Notes: generated from the sequence alone by a model not told the origin. Positions 7,990 through 16,544 are shown, numbered from the stretch's first letter. The stretch: 22,656 bases of DNA from Aestuariicoccus sp032586235 (GCF_032586235.1 NZ_JAWHTD010000053.1:1-22656); one strand, 5' to 3'. Made by a program: numbers and translations.

Positions 7990-8963
7990 CGTTGGGCGAG
8001 GCGCTGAGATCGGGCCGCACCGGCAATCTCGATGCGCTGCGGCTGCTGCTGGCCGCCGCCGTGATCGTCAGCCATGCCTGGCCGCTCGCCCTCGGCCCCG
8101 GCACGCCGGAGCCGCTTGAGGCGCTGACCGGGCATTCGCTCGGCGGCTGGGCCGTGGCGCTTTTCTTTTTCCTGTCGGGCCTTCTGGTCACGGCCAGCGC
8201 CGAGCGCCGGGCCGCCCGGGGCTTTTGGGTGGCCCGCGCGCGGCGGATCCTGCCGGGGCTGGGTGCCGCTTTGCTGGTCACCCTGGCGCTGGCCTTTGCC
8301 AGCGGGGCCCATGCCGATCCGGCCGAGGCCGCGGCCTATTTCCTGCGCGCGCTGACGCTGGTTTCCATCGAGCACCGGCTGCCCGGCGCCTTCGCCGCGA
8401 ACCCCTTTCCCGAGGTCGTCAACGGCCCGCTCTGGAGCCTTTTTCACGAGGTCGCGGCCTATGCCGTCTGCGCCCTGGCCGTGGCCGCCGGGGTGACCCG
8501 GAGCAGGACGCGCATCCTCGCACTCGCTGTCGCCGCCTCGATGGCCGCGATGGCGGGGGACGTCCTGCCGGGGCGCGCCGCGACCTTCGCGCCGCTCTTC
8601 GCGGCATTCGCCCTTGGCATGGCTGCCCATGTGTTCCGCGACGGGCTGATTATGCGCCCGGGGCTGGCCGTTCTGCTGCTTCCGCTGGTCGTGCTCGCAC
8701 CATGGCCGGTCGCCGTGGCGGTGCTTGGCTACGCCAGTCTGGCGTTGGCGCTTCGCGCGCCGGCCCTGCCGCTCGACGGAGATTTTTCCTTCGGCCTCTA
8801 CATCTACGGCTGGCCGGTGGCCCAGACGGTCGTGCACGCTCTGCCCGGGATCGGACCGGCCGCGCTGGCGGTGGCAAGCCTTCTGGCCGCGCTGCCCTTT
8901 GCCGTGGCAAGCTGGCATCTGGTCGAGCGTCCGGTCCTGCACCGGCGGCAGGGGGCGGCCTGA
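7986..8963 (+). CDS. Acyltransferase family 3 membrane protein (OafA/ExoZ-like)
   Basis: The ATG at 7986 overlaps the previous stop by four bases and opens with the typical NLDALRLLLAAAVIVSHAWPL block, in which His30 is the likely catalytic histidine. It continues with FFLSGLLVTASAERR and the ARRILPGL motif (RxxRI-P). About ten membrane segments fill the 325 residues, and the end (WHLVERPVLHRR) also fits the family. These enzymes transfer acetyl or succinyl groups onto polysaccharide repeat units on the periplasmic side. It probably decorates the EPS together with the pyruvyl transferase. The transferred acyl group cannot be told. Confidence 0.9.
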   Translation: MTLGEALRSGRTGNLDALRLLLAAAVIVSHAWPLALGPGTPEPLEALTGHSLGGWAVALFFFLSGLLVTASAERRAARGFWVARARRILPGLGAALLVTLALAFASGAHADPAEAAAYFLRALTLVSIEHRLPGAFAANPFPEVVNGPLWSLFHEVAAYAVCALAVAAGVTRSRTRILALAVAASMAAMAGDVLPGRAATFAPLFAAFALGMAAHVFRDGLIMRPGLAVLLLPLVVLAPWPVAVAVLGYASLALALRAPALPLDGDFSFGLYIYGWPVAQTVVHALPGIGPAALAVASLLAALPFAVASWHLVERPVLHRRQGAA

Positions 8964-8966
8964 GCG

Positions 8967-10274
8967 ATGGCGGCGCGCGCGGCACCCTCACGTTCGGTCT
9001 TTGGCGTGCCCGTTCCGGTCGCGATCTTCTTCGTGGCGATGATGCTGCCGACGGCGGTGTCGCTTAACCTCGGCGGGCTTCGCCTTTCGGCCTACCGCGT
9101 GGTGCTGATCGTCATGATCCTGCCGATGCTCGTTCAGCTGCTCTCGGGACAAAGAGGCCGCCCCCATGTCTTCGACCTTCTGGTCTTTGCGCATTGCGGC
9201 TGGGTGGTGCTGGCGCTGATCAAATGGGGCGGGCTGGCGCAGGGGATCGAGTCGGGCGGCATCTATGTGGTCGAATTCGCGGGGGCCTATCTGCTCGGCC
9301 GCCTCTACATCCGCTCCTACAAGGATTTCGCCGCCATCGCCCGCGCCTATGTGGCGCTGGTCGTCGCGACGCTGGTCTTTACGGTGCCCGAGGCGCTGAC
9401 CGGGATCCACATCCTGCACGACGGCATTTCCGGCGCGGTCGGCGGTCCGAAAGCGCCCTTCATCGAGCCGCGCATGGGGCTTGAGCGGACCTTCGGCCCG
9501 TTCGACCATCCGATCCTCTACGGGGTCTTTTCGGCCTCGTCTTTCTCGCTGGCGTATTTCGTGGTGGCCGAGCGGCGGCTGATGAAATTCAAGGGCATGG
9601 CGCAGGTCCTGGGCGTCAGCCTCGCGACCTTCATGTCGGCCTCGGGCGGGCCTTACGTGGTGCTGATGATGCAAGGCTTCGTCGGCGCGTGGGAGAGGGT
9701 GCTGGGACAGGTGCAGGGGCGGTGGGCCGCGCTATTCTCGCTCTTCGGGCTGGCCTATCTCTTCATCGACCTCTTTTCGACCAAGACGCCGTTCCACGTT
9801 TTCGTCAACTATTTCACTTTCTCCAAGCAGTCGGCCTACAACCGCATCCTCATCTTCGAATACGGCAGTGCCGAGGTCGCGCGGCACCCGGTCTTTGGCA
9901 TCGGCCTGAGCGATTGGGCGCGTCCGGTCTGGATGTCCGACAGCATGGATAACTTCTGGCTGGTGACCGCCGTGCGCTACGGCGTTCCCGCGTTGCTTTT
10001 GCTGCTGGGCCTGTTGCTGGGCTTGGTCTGGGCCGTGGGCCAGCGCAAGGGCCTGCCGCCCGAATGGCGCCGGGCGCGCCACGCCTGGGCCTTCACGCTG
10101 TTCGGGATCACCGTCGCGGCGGCGACCGTCCATTTGTGGAACGCGCTGTTCGTCTTGTTCCTGTTTCTCATTGGGGCCGGGGCCTGGCTGCTCGACGCGC
10201 GGCCCGGTGCGCCGCGCCGGAGGGCGGCGGCGAAACCCTTTGGACGGGCGCCAGAGCCTGCCCGTCTGTTCTGA
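8967..10274 (+). CDS. O-antigen ligase / Wzy-type polysaccharide polymerase-like membrane protein
   Basis: The gene starts three bases after the previous stop and encodes 435 residues with about ten to eleven hydrophobic segments and one large periplasmic-type loop in the middle (after SGAVGGPKAPFIEPRMG, then LERTFGPFDHPILYG), the arrangement of Wzy/WaaL proteins. In a Wzx/Wzy locus this is the expected polymerase of undecaprenyl-linked repeat units. Sequence conservation in this family is low, so polymerase versus ligase cannot be separated by eye; the operon context favours polymerase. Confidence 0.78.
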   Translation: MAARAAPSRSVFGVPVPVAIFFVAMMLPTAVSLNLGGLRLSAYRVVLIVMILPMLVQLLSGQRGRPHVFDLLVFAHCGWVVLALIKWGGLAQGIESGGIYVVEFAGAYLLGRLYIRSYKDFAAIARAYVALVVATLVFTVPEALTGIHILHDGISGAVGGPKAPFIEPRMGLERTFGPFDHPILYGVFSASSFSLAYFVVAERRLMKFKGMAQVLGVSLATFMSASGGPYVVLMMQGFVGAWERVLGQVQGRWAALFSLFGLAYLFIDLFSTKTPFHVFVNYFTFSKQSAYNRILIFEYGSAEVARHPVFGIGLSDWARPVWMSDSMDNFWLVTAVRYGVPALLLLLGLLLGLVWAVGQRKGLPPEWRRARHAWAFTLFGITVAAATVHLWNALFVLFLFLIGAGAWLLDARPGAPRRRAAAKPFGRAPEPARLF

Positions 10275-10298
10275 CGCATGACCTGAAAGGAGACCATC

Positions 10299-11234
10299 AT
10301 GGATCTGTCGATCGTGATCGTGAACTGGAACACCCGCGCGCTGCTGCGCGACTGCCTGCGCTCGGTCTTCGACGGGCTCGGCCCGCTTGTGGCCGAGGTT
10401 CTGGTGGCCGACAACGCCTCGGACGACGGATCGGTCGCGATGGTGCGCCGGGATTTCCCTCAGGTGCGGCTGATCGAGAACGCGCAAAACCTGGGCTTCG
10501 CCGCAGGCAACAACGTCGCCCTGCGGCAGGCGCGCGGCCGCTACGTGATGCTTTTGAACACCGACACGCTGGTGCATGGGTCGGTCCTGCAAGAAGCCGT
10601 CGCGTGGCTCGATGCGCGCCCCGACGTCGGTATCATGGGCCCGCGCGTCCTGAACGCCGACGGCACGGTGCAACCGTCCTGCAGCGCCTTTCCGTCGCTG
10701 CGCCACCTTGCGATGCAGACGCTGGGCCTGACCCGCATCGCCCGCTGGGACAGCTACCGCATGACCGGCTGGGACCGCGCGTCCGAGCGCCGCGTCGACG
10801 TGATCTCGGGCGCGGCGATGTTCGTGCGCCGGTCCGCGATGCAAGAGGTCGGCCTGCTGGACGAAGCGTTCTTCTTTTACGGCGAAGAGACCGACTGGTG
10901 CCACCGCTTCGCCCGCGCAGGCTGGCAGATCGTCTTCGTGCCTATCCCCGAGATCACGCATTTCGGCAACGGTTCGGCGGGCAAGCTGAACCACCGTCGC
11001 GACGTTCTGATGACCCAAGGCACCACGCGGCTGCACCGCAAGCATGGCGGGCGGGTGGCCGGGCTGGCCTGCTTTGCGATCCTGGCCGCGCACAACGCCT
11101 CGCGCGCGTTCTTCTGGTCCGCCATGACGCTGCTCGGGCGGTCCGGCGCCAACGCGCGCGCGCGGCATTTCCGGGCGGTCGTCGCGGATCTGCCCAGCGC
11201 CTGGCCTGCCACTCCGGTCGGGGCGGCGCAATGA
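10299..11234 (+). CDS. Glycosyltransferase family 2 (rhamnosyltransferase-like)
   Basis: A strong AAAGGAGA ribosome site precedes the ATG. The 311-residue protein has a GT-A fold: N-terminal MDLSIVIVNWNTR, nucleotide-binding VLVADNASDDGS, NLGFAAGNNVAL, the LLNTDT metal-binding motif around residue 89, and FFFYGEETDWCHR near 190, the typical C-terminal acidic block of WbbL-type transferases. It would transfer one sugar from an NDP donor to the lipid-linked repeat unit at the cytoplasmic face of the membrane. The stop overlaps the start of the next gene. Donor and linkage unknown. Confidence 0.9.
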   Translation: MDLSIVIVNWNTRALLRDCLRSVFDGLGPLVAEVLVADNASDDGSVAMVRRDFPQVRLIENAQNLGFAAGNNVALRQARGRYVMLLNTDTLVHGSVLQEAVAWLDARPDVGIMGPRVLNADGTVQPSCSAFPSLRHLAMQTLGLTRIARWDSYRMTGWDRASERRVDVISGAAMFVRRSAMQEVGLLDEAFFFYGEETDWCHRFARAGWQIVFVPIPEITHFGNGSAGKLNHRRDVLMTQGTTRLHRKHGGRVAGLACFAILAAHNASRAFFWSAMTLLGRSGANARARHFRAVVADLPSAWPATPVGAAQ

Positions 11235-12481
11235 TGAAGGTCCTCCTGATTGCACCCAACATCGACGCCACGGATGTCGGCGAAGCGCTGATGGCCTTCA
11301 AATGGGCCGAGGCGCTTTGCGACCGGGTCGCGCTGACCGTGCTGACCTTCCAGCGCCCGGGCCGGCCGGATGTCGCCGCGCAACTGCCCGGCGCGCGGGT
11401 TGTCACCTGGCCCGAGCCCTCCTGGGCGAGGACCCACGAGCGCCTGAACGCGATGCTGAAACCCGCCTGGCCCGTGTTCGCGCGCCGGGTCCGCAGCTGG
11501 ATCGGAGCGGCGCTGGCGCATGGCGACAGCTTCGACGTCGCGCACCAGCTTATGCCCCAGGCGGCGCGCTATGCCTCGCCGCTGCGCCATTTCGCCATTC
11601 CCTACATCATCGGGCCGCTGGGCGGGGCGCTCGATACGCCAGCCGCCTTCCGGGCCGAGGCGACCGGCGCGCCGCTGTTTACACGCCTGCGGGCGCTTGA
11701 CGCGTACCGGTTCCGCCACGACCCCTGGCTGCGCGACAGCTATGCCCGGGCGGCCTGCATTCTGGGCGTCGCCCCCTACGTGCGCGACGTCCTTGCGGAC
11801 GTCCCGATGCGCCGGTTCGAGCCGGTGCTCGAGCTTGGGATCGACGACGTGGCACCCCTCGCGCCCCGGCGGCAAGAGCCGGGACGCCTGCGTGTGCTCC
11901 ACGTCGGGCGCGCGGTCCGGACCAAGGGACTGCGCGACACCGTCCGCGCGCTGGCGCTGGTGAAGGATTTGCCCGGCGTGACCCTGACCAGCGCGGGGGC
12001 TGGCGAGGAGCTCGAACTTTGTCGGGCCGAGGCCGCGCGGCTGGGGGTGGCGGACCGCGTGACCTTCCATGGCCGGATCGCCCGCAGCGAGGTCGAGGCG
12101 CTTTACGCCAGCCACGATGTCTTCTGCTTTCCGTCGTTCCGCGAACCCGCGGGCGGCGTGCTTTACGAGGCCATGCGCCACGGGCTGCCGGTGATCACCG
12201 CCGACCGGGGCGGTCCGGCCTGGATCGTCGACGCGGCCTCGGGCTTTCGCCTGCCGGTCACCGACCCGGCGACATATGCCGCGGACATCGCCACCAGCCT
12301 TCGCCGCCTGGCGTTGTCGCCCGAGCTGACAAAGCGGCTGGGGCAGGGGGCGCGGGGCAAGGTTCTGCGCGAAGGTCTGTGGTCCGCCAAGGCCGACCGG
12401 CTCGTCGATCTCTACAGGGATGTCGCGCCTCACCGGATTGCGCACGCGGTTATCCGAAAGGATAGGCCCGCCTGTGCGTAA
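11231..12481 (+). CDS. Glycosyltransferase family 4 (group 1)
   Basis: The ATG at 11231 overlaps the previous stop; a second ATG follows directly at 11234 and could be used instead. The 416-residue GT-B protein has an N-terminal Rossmann start (MMKVLLIAPN), the central LRVLHVGRAVRTKGLRD block that opens the donor domain, and the C-terminal EX7E motif REPAGGVLYEAMRHGLPVI. These are retaining sugar transferases of the GT4 family that build EPS or LPS repeat units. The last codons contain the third CTATCC/GGATAG dyad, so the 3' end also serves as regulatory DNA for the next operon. Confidence 0.9.
   Translation: MMKVLLIAPNIDATDVGEALMAFKWAEALCDRVALTVLTFQRPGRPDVAAQLPGARVVTWPEPSWARTHERLNAMLKPAWPVFARRVRSWIGAALAHGDSFDVAHQLMPQAARYASPLRHFAIPYIIGPLGGALDTPAAFRAEATGAPLFTRLRALDAYRFRHDPWLRDSYARAACILGVAPYVRDVLADVPMRRFEPVLELGIDDVAPLAPRRQEPGRLRVLHVGRAVRTKGLRDTVRALALVKDLPGVTLTSAGAGEELELCRAEAARLGVADRVTFHGRIARSEVEALYASHDVFCFPSFREPAGGVLYEAMRHGLPVITADRGGPAWIVDAASGFRLPVTDPATYAADIATSLRRLALSPELTKRLGQGARGKVLREGLWSAKADRLVDLYRDVAPHRIAHAVIRKDRPACA
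12450..12465. promoter_or_regulatory. Operator-like dyad, copy 3, inside the end of the GT4 gene
   Basis: Read on the minus strand this is CTATCC-TTTC-GGATAA, matching copy 1 at 15 of 16 positions. It lies within the last eleven codons of the GT4 gene and 109 bases before the ATG of the PssD homologue, about the same distance as copy 2 from its operon. Its orientation is inverted relative to copies 1 and 2, which matters little for a near-palindrome. Confidence 0.65.
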
Positions 12482-12540
12482 TCGCCCACGGTGTCACTTT
12501 TTGCGCAGTAACATCAGTTAGTTAGTCCAGGGTATCCAGT

Positions 12541-12569
12541 TTCCAGAACTTGCAAACAAGAACTGGAAG
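12541..12569 (+). promoter_or_regulatory. Leader hairpin covering the ribosome site of the pssD-like gene
   Basis: TTCCAG (12541-12546) pairs with CTGGAA (12563-12568), and CTTG (12549-12552) with CAAG (12557-12560), leaving a CAAA loop and a small AA/AA internal loop. The 3' arm contains TGGAAG, the only plausible Shine-Dalgarno sequence, five bases before the ATG at 12575. Folding would hide the ribosome site, so it may set or regulate translation. Prediction by eye only. Confidence 0.4.
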
Positions 12570-12574
12570 CCCCC

Positions 12575-13042
12575 ATGACCAACCGTTTCCGTACCCGGCC
12601 CGTCGTCCTTGCCGTTTCCTCCAGCGGCGGCCACTGGGTTCAGATGCAGCGCCTCGTTCCCGCCTTCTCGGGCGCCGAGGTGCATTTCGCCACCACCGAC
12701 GCGACCGCCGCCGATCAGGCCGATGGCCGCCGGGTCCATGTCTTCCCGGACGCCAACAAGGACACGCCGGTGCGTCTGGCGCTCTGCGTCGCGCGGCTGG
12801 CCTGGATCGTCCTGCGGGTGCGGCCCGACGTGGTCGTGTCGACCGGCGCGGCGGGCGGTTTCCTCGCGATCCAGATGGCGCGGCTGATCGGCGCGCGGAC
12901 CATGTTCATCGACTCGATCGCCAACGCGCGCGAGCTCTCGATCTCGGCCCGGCTGTCGCTCGGCGTTGCGGACAGGGTCCTGTCGCAATGGCCGCGCGTC
13001 GCCGAACTGACTGGCGCGGAATACCGCGGCGCCGTGATCTGA
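12575..13042 (+). CDS. pssD: PssD/Alg14-like glycosyltransferase subunit
   Basis: The 155-residue protein has the Alg14/PssD pattern: a Rossmann start VLAVSSSGGHWVQMQRL, a central VRPDVVVSTGAAGGF and the IDSIANARELS block near residue 110. In rhizobia PssD and PssE form a two-part transferase (glucuronosyl transfer in Rhizobium leguminosarum): PssD carries the acceptor/membrane half and PssE the donor half. The next gene is exactly the PssE-like partner, 27 bases downstream. It is the first gene of the second EPS block, after a 93-base gap with a dyad upstream and a hairpin over the ribosome site. The sugar in this organism is not known. Confidence 0.88.
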   Translation: MTNRFRTRPVVLAVSSSGGHWVQMQRLVPAFSGAEVHFATTDATAADQADGRRVHVFPDANKDTPVRLALCVARLAWIVLRVRPDVVVSTGAAGGFLAIQMARLIGARTMFIDSIANARELSISARLSLGVADRVLSQWPRVAELTGAEYRGAVI

Positions 13043-13069
13043 CGCATCTCATCATATCGGAACATCATC

Positions 13070-13609
13070 ATGATCTTTGCAACCGTGGGCACGCAGCTGC
13101 CCTTCGACCGTCTGCTCATCGGGCTCGACAGCTGGGCAGAACGCAACCCCGGAATTCCAGTCCTGGCCCAGGCCGGGACGAGCCGGCAGAGGTTTCGGAA
13201 CATCGAGACGGTGGGCCAGCTCAGCCAATCCCAGTTCCTTTCGACATTCCGCGAGGCCCGGCTGGTCGTCGCCCATGCCGGAATGGGCACCATCCTTTCC
13301 GCGGCTGAACTGGGCAAGCCGCTGATCCTGATGCCGCGCCGCGCGAAGTTTGGAGAGCACCGCAACGACCATCAGAACGATACTGCGCAGGAGATGGCGC
13401 GCCTGTCCAACGTCACCATCGTCGAGGACGGTGAAGCGCTGCACGCGGCGCTCGACCTGGCGGCGGCGCGCGGGTTCGAAGCCATGCCGGGCGGTGCGGA
13501 GCAGTCCGGCACATCGCTCGATCCGCTGCTCGAAGTCATTCGCGATTTCATCTGGGACGACGCCGTTTCCCAGGCCGCCGCGATGCCGCGCCAGAGGAAA
13601 GCGGCATGA
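13070..13609 (+). CDS. pssE: PssE/Alg13-like glycosyltransferase subunit
   Basis: The 179-residue protein matches the Alg13 / glycosyltransferase family 28 C-terminal domain: MIFATVGTQLPFDRLL at the start, VAHAGMGTILSAAELGKPL at about 65-85 (donor-binding loop), and PRRAKFGEHRNDHQ with a trailing EMARL. It is the nucleotide-sugar-binding half of the PssD-PssE pair and should act at the cytoplasmic membrane. It has a poor ribosome site (CGGAA) and may depend on coupling. The residues after about 130 are less conserved and lead into the next gene, whose ATG overlaps this stop. Confidence 0.88.
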   Translation: MIFATVGTQLPFDRLLIGLDSWAERNPGIPVLAQAGTSRQRFRNIETVGQLSQSQFLSTFREARLVVAHAGMGTILSAAELGKPLILMPRRAKFGEHRNDHQNDTAQEMARLSNVTIVEDGEALHAALDLAAARGFEAMPGGAEQSGTSLDPLLEVIRDFIWDDAVSQAAAMPRQRKAA

Positions 13610-14445
13610 GCCGCGCGGCGATCCTCATCCCGGCGCATAACGAGGCGGCCGTGATAGGGCGAACGCTCTGGTATCTGTCCCGTGGCCTCCCGTTCGACCG
13701 CTTCCGGGTGATCGTGATCGCCAACGGATGCACCGACGCCACGGCGGCCCGCGCCCGCGCGGCCCTGCCCGCGGCCGAGGTGATCGAGACCGACCGCGCC
13801 GGGAAATGCCATGCGCTGAACCTCGGGTATCGCGCCGCCGATCCGGGCGTGCCGATTGTCTGCATGGACGCCGATCTCGACGTGACGGCAGAGGCGGTCT
13901 CGGCGCTGGTGCGGCGGCTCTCCGGCGGCCAACACGCCGCCTGCGGGAAGATGGATGTCGCGACATCGGATGTCTCTGCGGCGGTGCGCCTGTTCTACAA
14001 GGGCTGGCGGACCAACCCCTATTTCAACAAGGGCAAGTTCGGCGGCCTCTTCGCGCTGTCGGCCGAGGGTGCTGCGCGGGTCTTCCCTTTGCCCGAGATC
14101 ACCGCCGACGACGAATTTGTCCGGCGCAGCTTTGCCACGGGCGAGACCGCCTTCGTTCCCGAGTGCCGCTTCGTCGCGCGCGCCCCGGCGACGCTCTCGA
14201 GCCTTCTCAAGGTGCGGCGGCGCAGTCTGCGCGGCGCGCGAGAGGTCGCGCGGATGGGCAAGGCAAGCCCCGAGCGCGGCAGCGCCAGGGCAATGGTGTG
14301 CCGCGCCCTGACCGCGCCTTCCGATCTGTTGCCCATCGGCTTTTTCTTTCTCGTGACAATCTGGGTCCGGCTGATACTGGTCGTCGAGCGCCCCGCAAAC
14401 GCGCCCCGGTGGGAGCGCGATCTGACCACCCGGACGACGGGGTGA
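13606..14445 (+). CDS. Glycosyltransferase family 2 with C-terminal membrane anchor
   Basis: The ATG overlaps the stop of the PssE gene by four bases. The 279 residues start with AAILIPAHNEAAVIGRTL, followed by VIVIANGCTDATAA, the ETDRAGKCHALNLGY block, and MDADLDVT as the metal-binding motif near residue 87. A hydrophobic stretch at about 242-262 (LLPIGFFFLVTIWVRLILVV) suggests membrane attachment. It adds a sugar to the lipid-linked repeat unit or to a related precursor; donor unknown. It belongs to the second EPS block with the PssD/PssE pair and the co-polymerase. Confidence 0.88.
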   Translation: MSRAAILIPAHNEAAVIGRTLWYLSRGLPFDRFRVIVIANGCTDATAARARAALPAAEVIETDRAGKCHALNLGYRAADPGVPIVCMDADLDVTAEAVSALVRRLSGGQHAACGKMDVATSDVSAAVRLFYKGWRTNPYFNKGKFGGLFALSAEGAARVFPLPEITADDEFVRRSFATGETAFVPECRFVARAPATLSSLLKVRRRSLRGAREVARMGKASPERGSARAMVCRALTAPSDLLPIGFFFLVTIWVRLILVVERPANAPRWERDLTTRTTG

Positions 14446-14449
14446 CGCC

Positions 14450-16513
14450 ATGAACGCCCATACCGCCGCCGCCACCGTCCCCACCGAGGACGAGCACGAG
14501 ATCCAGCCGCCCGCCGCGGCCGAGACACCCGACGCGAACCCCATCGCGGCGCTGGTGCGCGCCATGCGCGGGCGCTGGAAACTGGCGTTCGGCGGGGCGA
14601 TGCTGCTTGGGCCCGCACTTGCGGCGGGGGGGTATCTGGCGGGTGTCCAGCTTTTTGAATCCCAGGCCATTCTGCGGGTGTTCCCGCAGGAATCGAACAT
14701 CCTCTACGCCACCGGGGACGGTTCGGTCCTCAAGACCTTCGACAGCTTCGTGAAGGCCGAGACGAGCTATGTCGCCTCGCACCCGGTCATGGCGCGGGCC
14801 CGCGACGATCTGGCCGGCGACAGACCCGATCTTGCCGAGGATCTCAAGGTTTCGGACCTGACCCGGTCGATCGAAATCAGGCGGTCCGACAGCCTCATCG
14901 TCCTCAAGACCAAAAGCAAGGACGCCGCCTTTGCGGCTGGCAAGCTCGAAGCGGTCGTGGCGTCGTATCTCGCGCTAAAGTCCGAGGCCGAGAACGCCCG
15001 ATCCTCGGTTCGTCTGGCAGAACTCCATCAACGCGAGGAAGAGCTTGGCGCACGGCTGACCGGCCTTCGGTCGGACCAGCTCGAGGTCGGGGGCGAGTTC
15101 GGCATGAGCGCGATCGCCAAGGCGCATGTGGAAAAGATCGCCCAGATCGACGCGCTCGCCGCGCGTAAATCCGAGGTCGCGGCGACGCTGGCGACGCTCG
15201 AGGCCAGCACCGGCGTCACCTCGGCCGACACGTCGGACCAGGAAATCATGCGCGCCACGCTGCTTGACCGGGCCATGGCCGATCTCAATTTCGAACGCGC
15301 CAAGCTGATGAGCCAGCTTGCCGGATTGCGCGCCGGATACACCGGCCAGAGCAACGCGCGTTTCGAGCTGAAGGAGAAGGCCAAGCTCGACGAGATCGCG
15401 GTGATCGAAACCGCCTTGGCGGACAGGCGCGAACAGATCCGCGTTCTGGGGCAGACCGGCGCGCTGACGGACGCCACGGCCGAAGGAAATGACGACAGCG
15501 CCGCCGAAATCCGCAGCCTATACGAAAAGATCTCGGGCCAGCTTGACGCCGCGCGGAAGGAGGCGCGCGACCTCAACCGCCGCCGCATCGAGCTGGACCG
15601 GATCGAGAAGGAAATAGACGAGGCGCAGGCGCTGCTGGAAGAGACGCGCCGTGCGCTCGAGGTGATCCGGCTGGAATCCGGGCGTGCGCTGCCCGGCTAT
15701 GCGGTGCTGATGTCGCCGCCCTCGCAGCCGGTCGAGCCCGCCGACGACAGCCGCAAGCTGCTTGCCGCCGGTGGTCTGGCCGGGGGCACCGGGCTGGCCT
15801 TCGCGCTTGCCCTCGCCTTCGGCCTATCCGAGCGCCGGGTGCGGTTCGCCGAGACTCTGGTGCCGCATGAACACCGCCTTCCTGTCCTGCAGGTGTCGGC
15901 GGCGAACGACGCCGACACCCATGCCGCCGACCACCTGCGCAACGAGCTGCAGCTGCGACCGCTCAAGCGTCCGCGTCTTGTCGGCAAGGCTCCGGTCATC
16001 GCCGTCACGCGCGCCGGAACCGGCGAGACGTCCCAGATGGCCCGTGCCTTGGCCGAGAGCTTTGCCCGCGCGCGGATGAAGACCCTCTTCATCGACGCCG
16101 ACATCGGAACGACGCCGGACGATGCCGCCGCCGGCTGGCGCGAGCTGCTGGCGGGTACGCCCGTCGACCCCGTCCCCGTGCCGGGCGCGGAGTGGCTTTG
16201 GTCCTTGTCTGCGGGCGCCTTTCCGGGGCTCGACGACCGGACCGTCTCGGCGCCGATGGTGCGCCAGAGCCTCGAGCGTCTGGTCCGGTCGTTCGACATC
16301 GTCGTCATGTCCGCCGGAAGCCTTGGCGACCGTCTGTCCTGCCAATTCATCCTGTCGGCTTCCGACGTGGGCGTGCTCGCCCTGCGTCCCGCCGACCGGA
16401 AATCAACTGTCCTTTCCCAGCTCGACCGGCTCGAGACCCTGCCGCGAAACGGCAGCGTTGCGGTGATGCGCGCGGCCTTGCCCGGCGATCCCTGGCTGGC
16501 GGTCAGGACGTAA
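14450..16513 (+). CDS. Wzz/ExoP-type polysaccharide co-polymerase with degenerate BY-kinase-like domain
   Basis: The 687-residue protein has the architecture of bacterial tyrosine-kinase-type chain-length regulators. A first membrane segment lies at about 46-65, a periplasmic Wzz-type domain (FESQAILRVFP, SYVASHPVM) and long coiled coils at about 180-405, a second membrane segment at about 438-460 preceded by the PPSQPVEP proline motif, and a cytoplasmic P-loop-like domain. That domain is degenerate: the Walker A position reads AGTGETSQ (522-529), with Glu526 where the lysine should be. Walker A' survives as LFIDADIG (Asp549, Asp551), but the Walker B strand reads DIVVMSAGS without the usual aspartate. 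There is no C-terminal tyrosine cluster. It likely controls chain length with the polymerase but should not phosphorylate itself. Confidence 0.88.
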   Translation: MNAHTAAATVPTEDEHEIQPPAAAETPDANPIAALVRAMRGRWKLAFGGAMLLGPALAAGGYLAGVQLFESQAILRVFPQESNILYATGDGSVLKTFDSFVKAETSYVASHPVMARARDDLAGDRPDLAEDLKVSDLTRSIEIRRSDSLIVLKTKSKDAAFAAGKLEAVVASYLALKSEAENARSSVRLAELHQREEELGARLTGLRSDQLEVGGEFGMSAIAKAHVEKIAQIDALAARKSEVAATLATLEASTGVTSADTSDQEIMRATLLDRAMADLNFERAKLMSQLAGLRAGYTGQSNARFELKEKAKLDEIAVIETALADRREQIRVLGQTGALTDATAEGNDDSAAEIRSLYEKISGQLDAARKEARDLNRRRIELDRIEKEIDEAQALLEETRRALEVIRLESGRALPGYAVLMSPPSQPVEPADDSRKLLAAGGLAGGTGLAFALALAFGLSERRVRFAETLVPHEHRLPVLQVSAANDADTHAADHLRNELQLRPLKRPRLVGKAPVIAVTRAGTGETSQMARALAESFARARMKTLFIDADIGTTPDDAAAGWRELLAGTPVDPVPVPGAEWLWSLSAGAFPGLDDRTVSAPMVRQSLERLVRSFDIVVMSAGSLGDRLSCQFILSASDVGVLALRPADRKSTVLSQLDRLETLPRNGSVAVMRAALPGDPWLAVRT

Positions 16514-16544
16514 CCCTCAACCTCTTCTGCTGGAGACTATCGAA

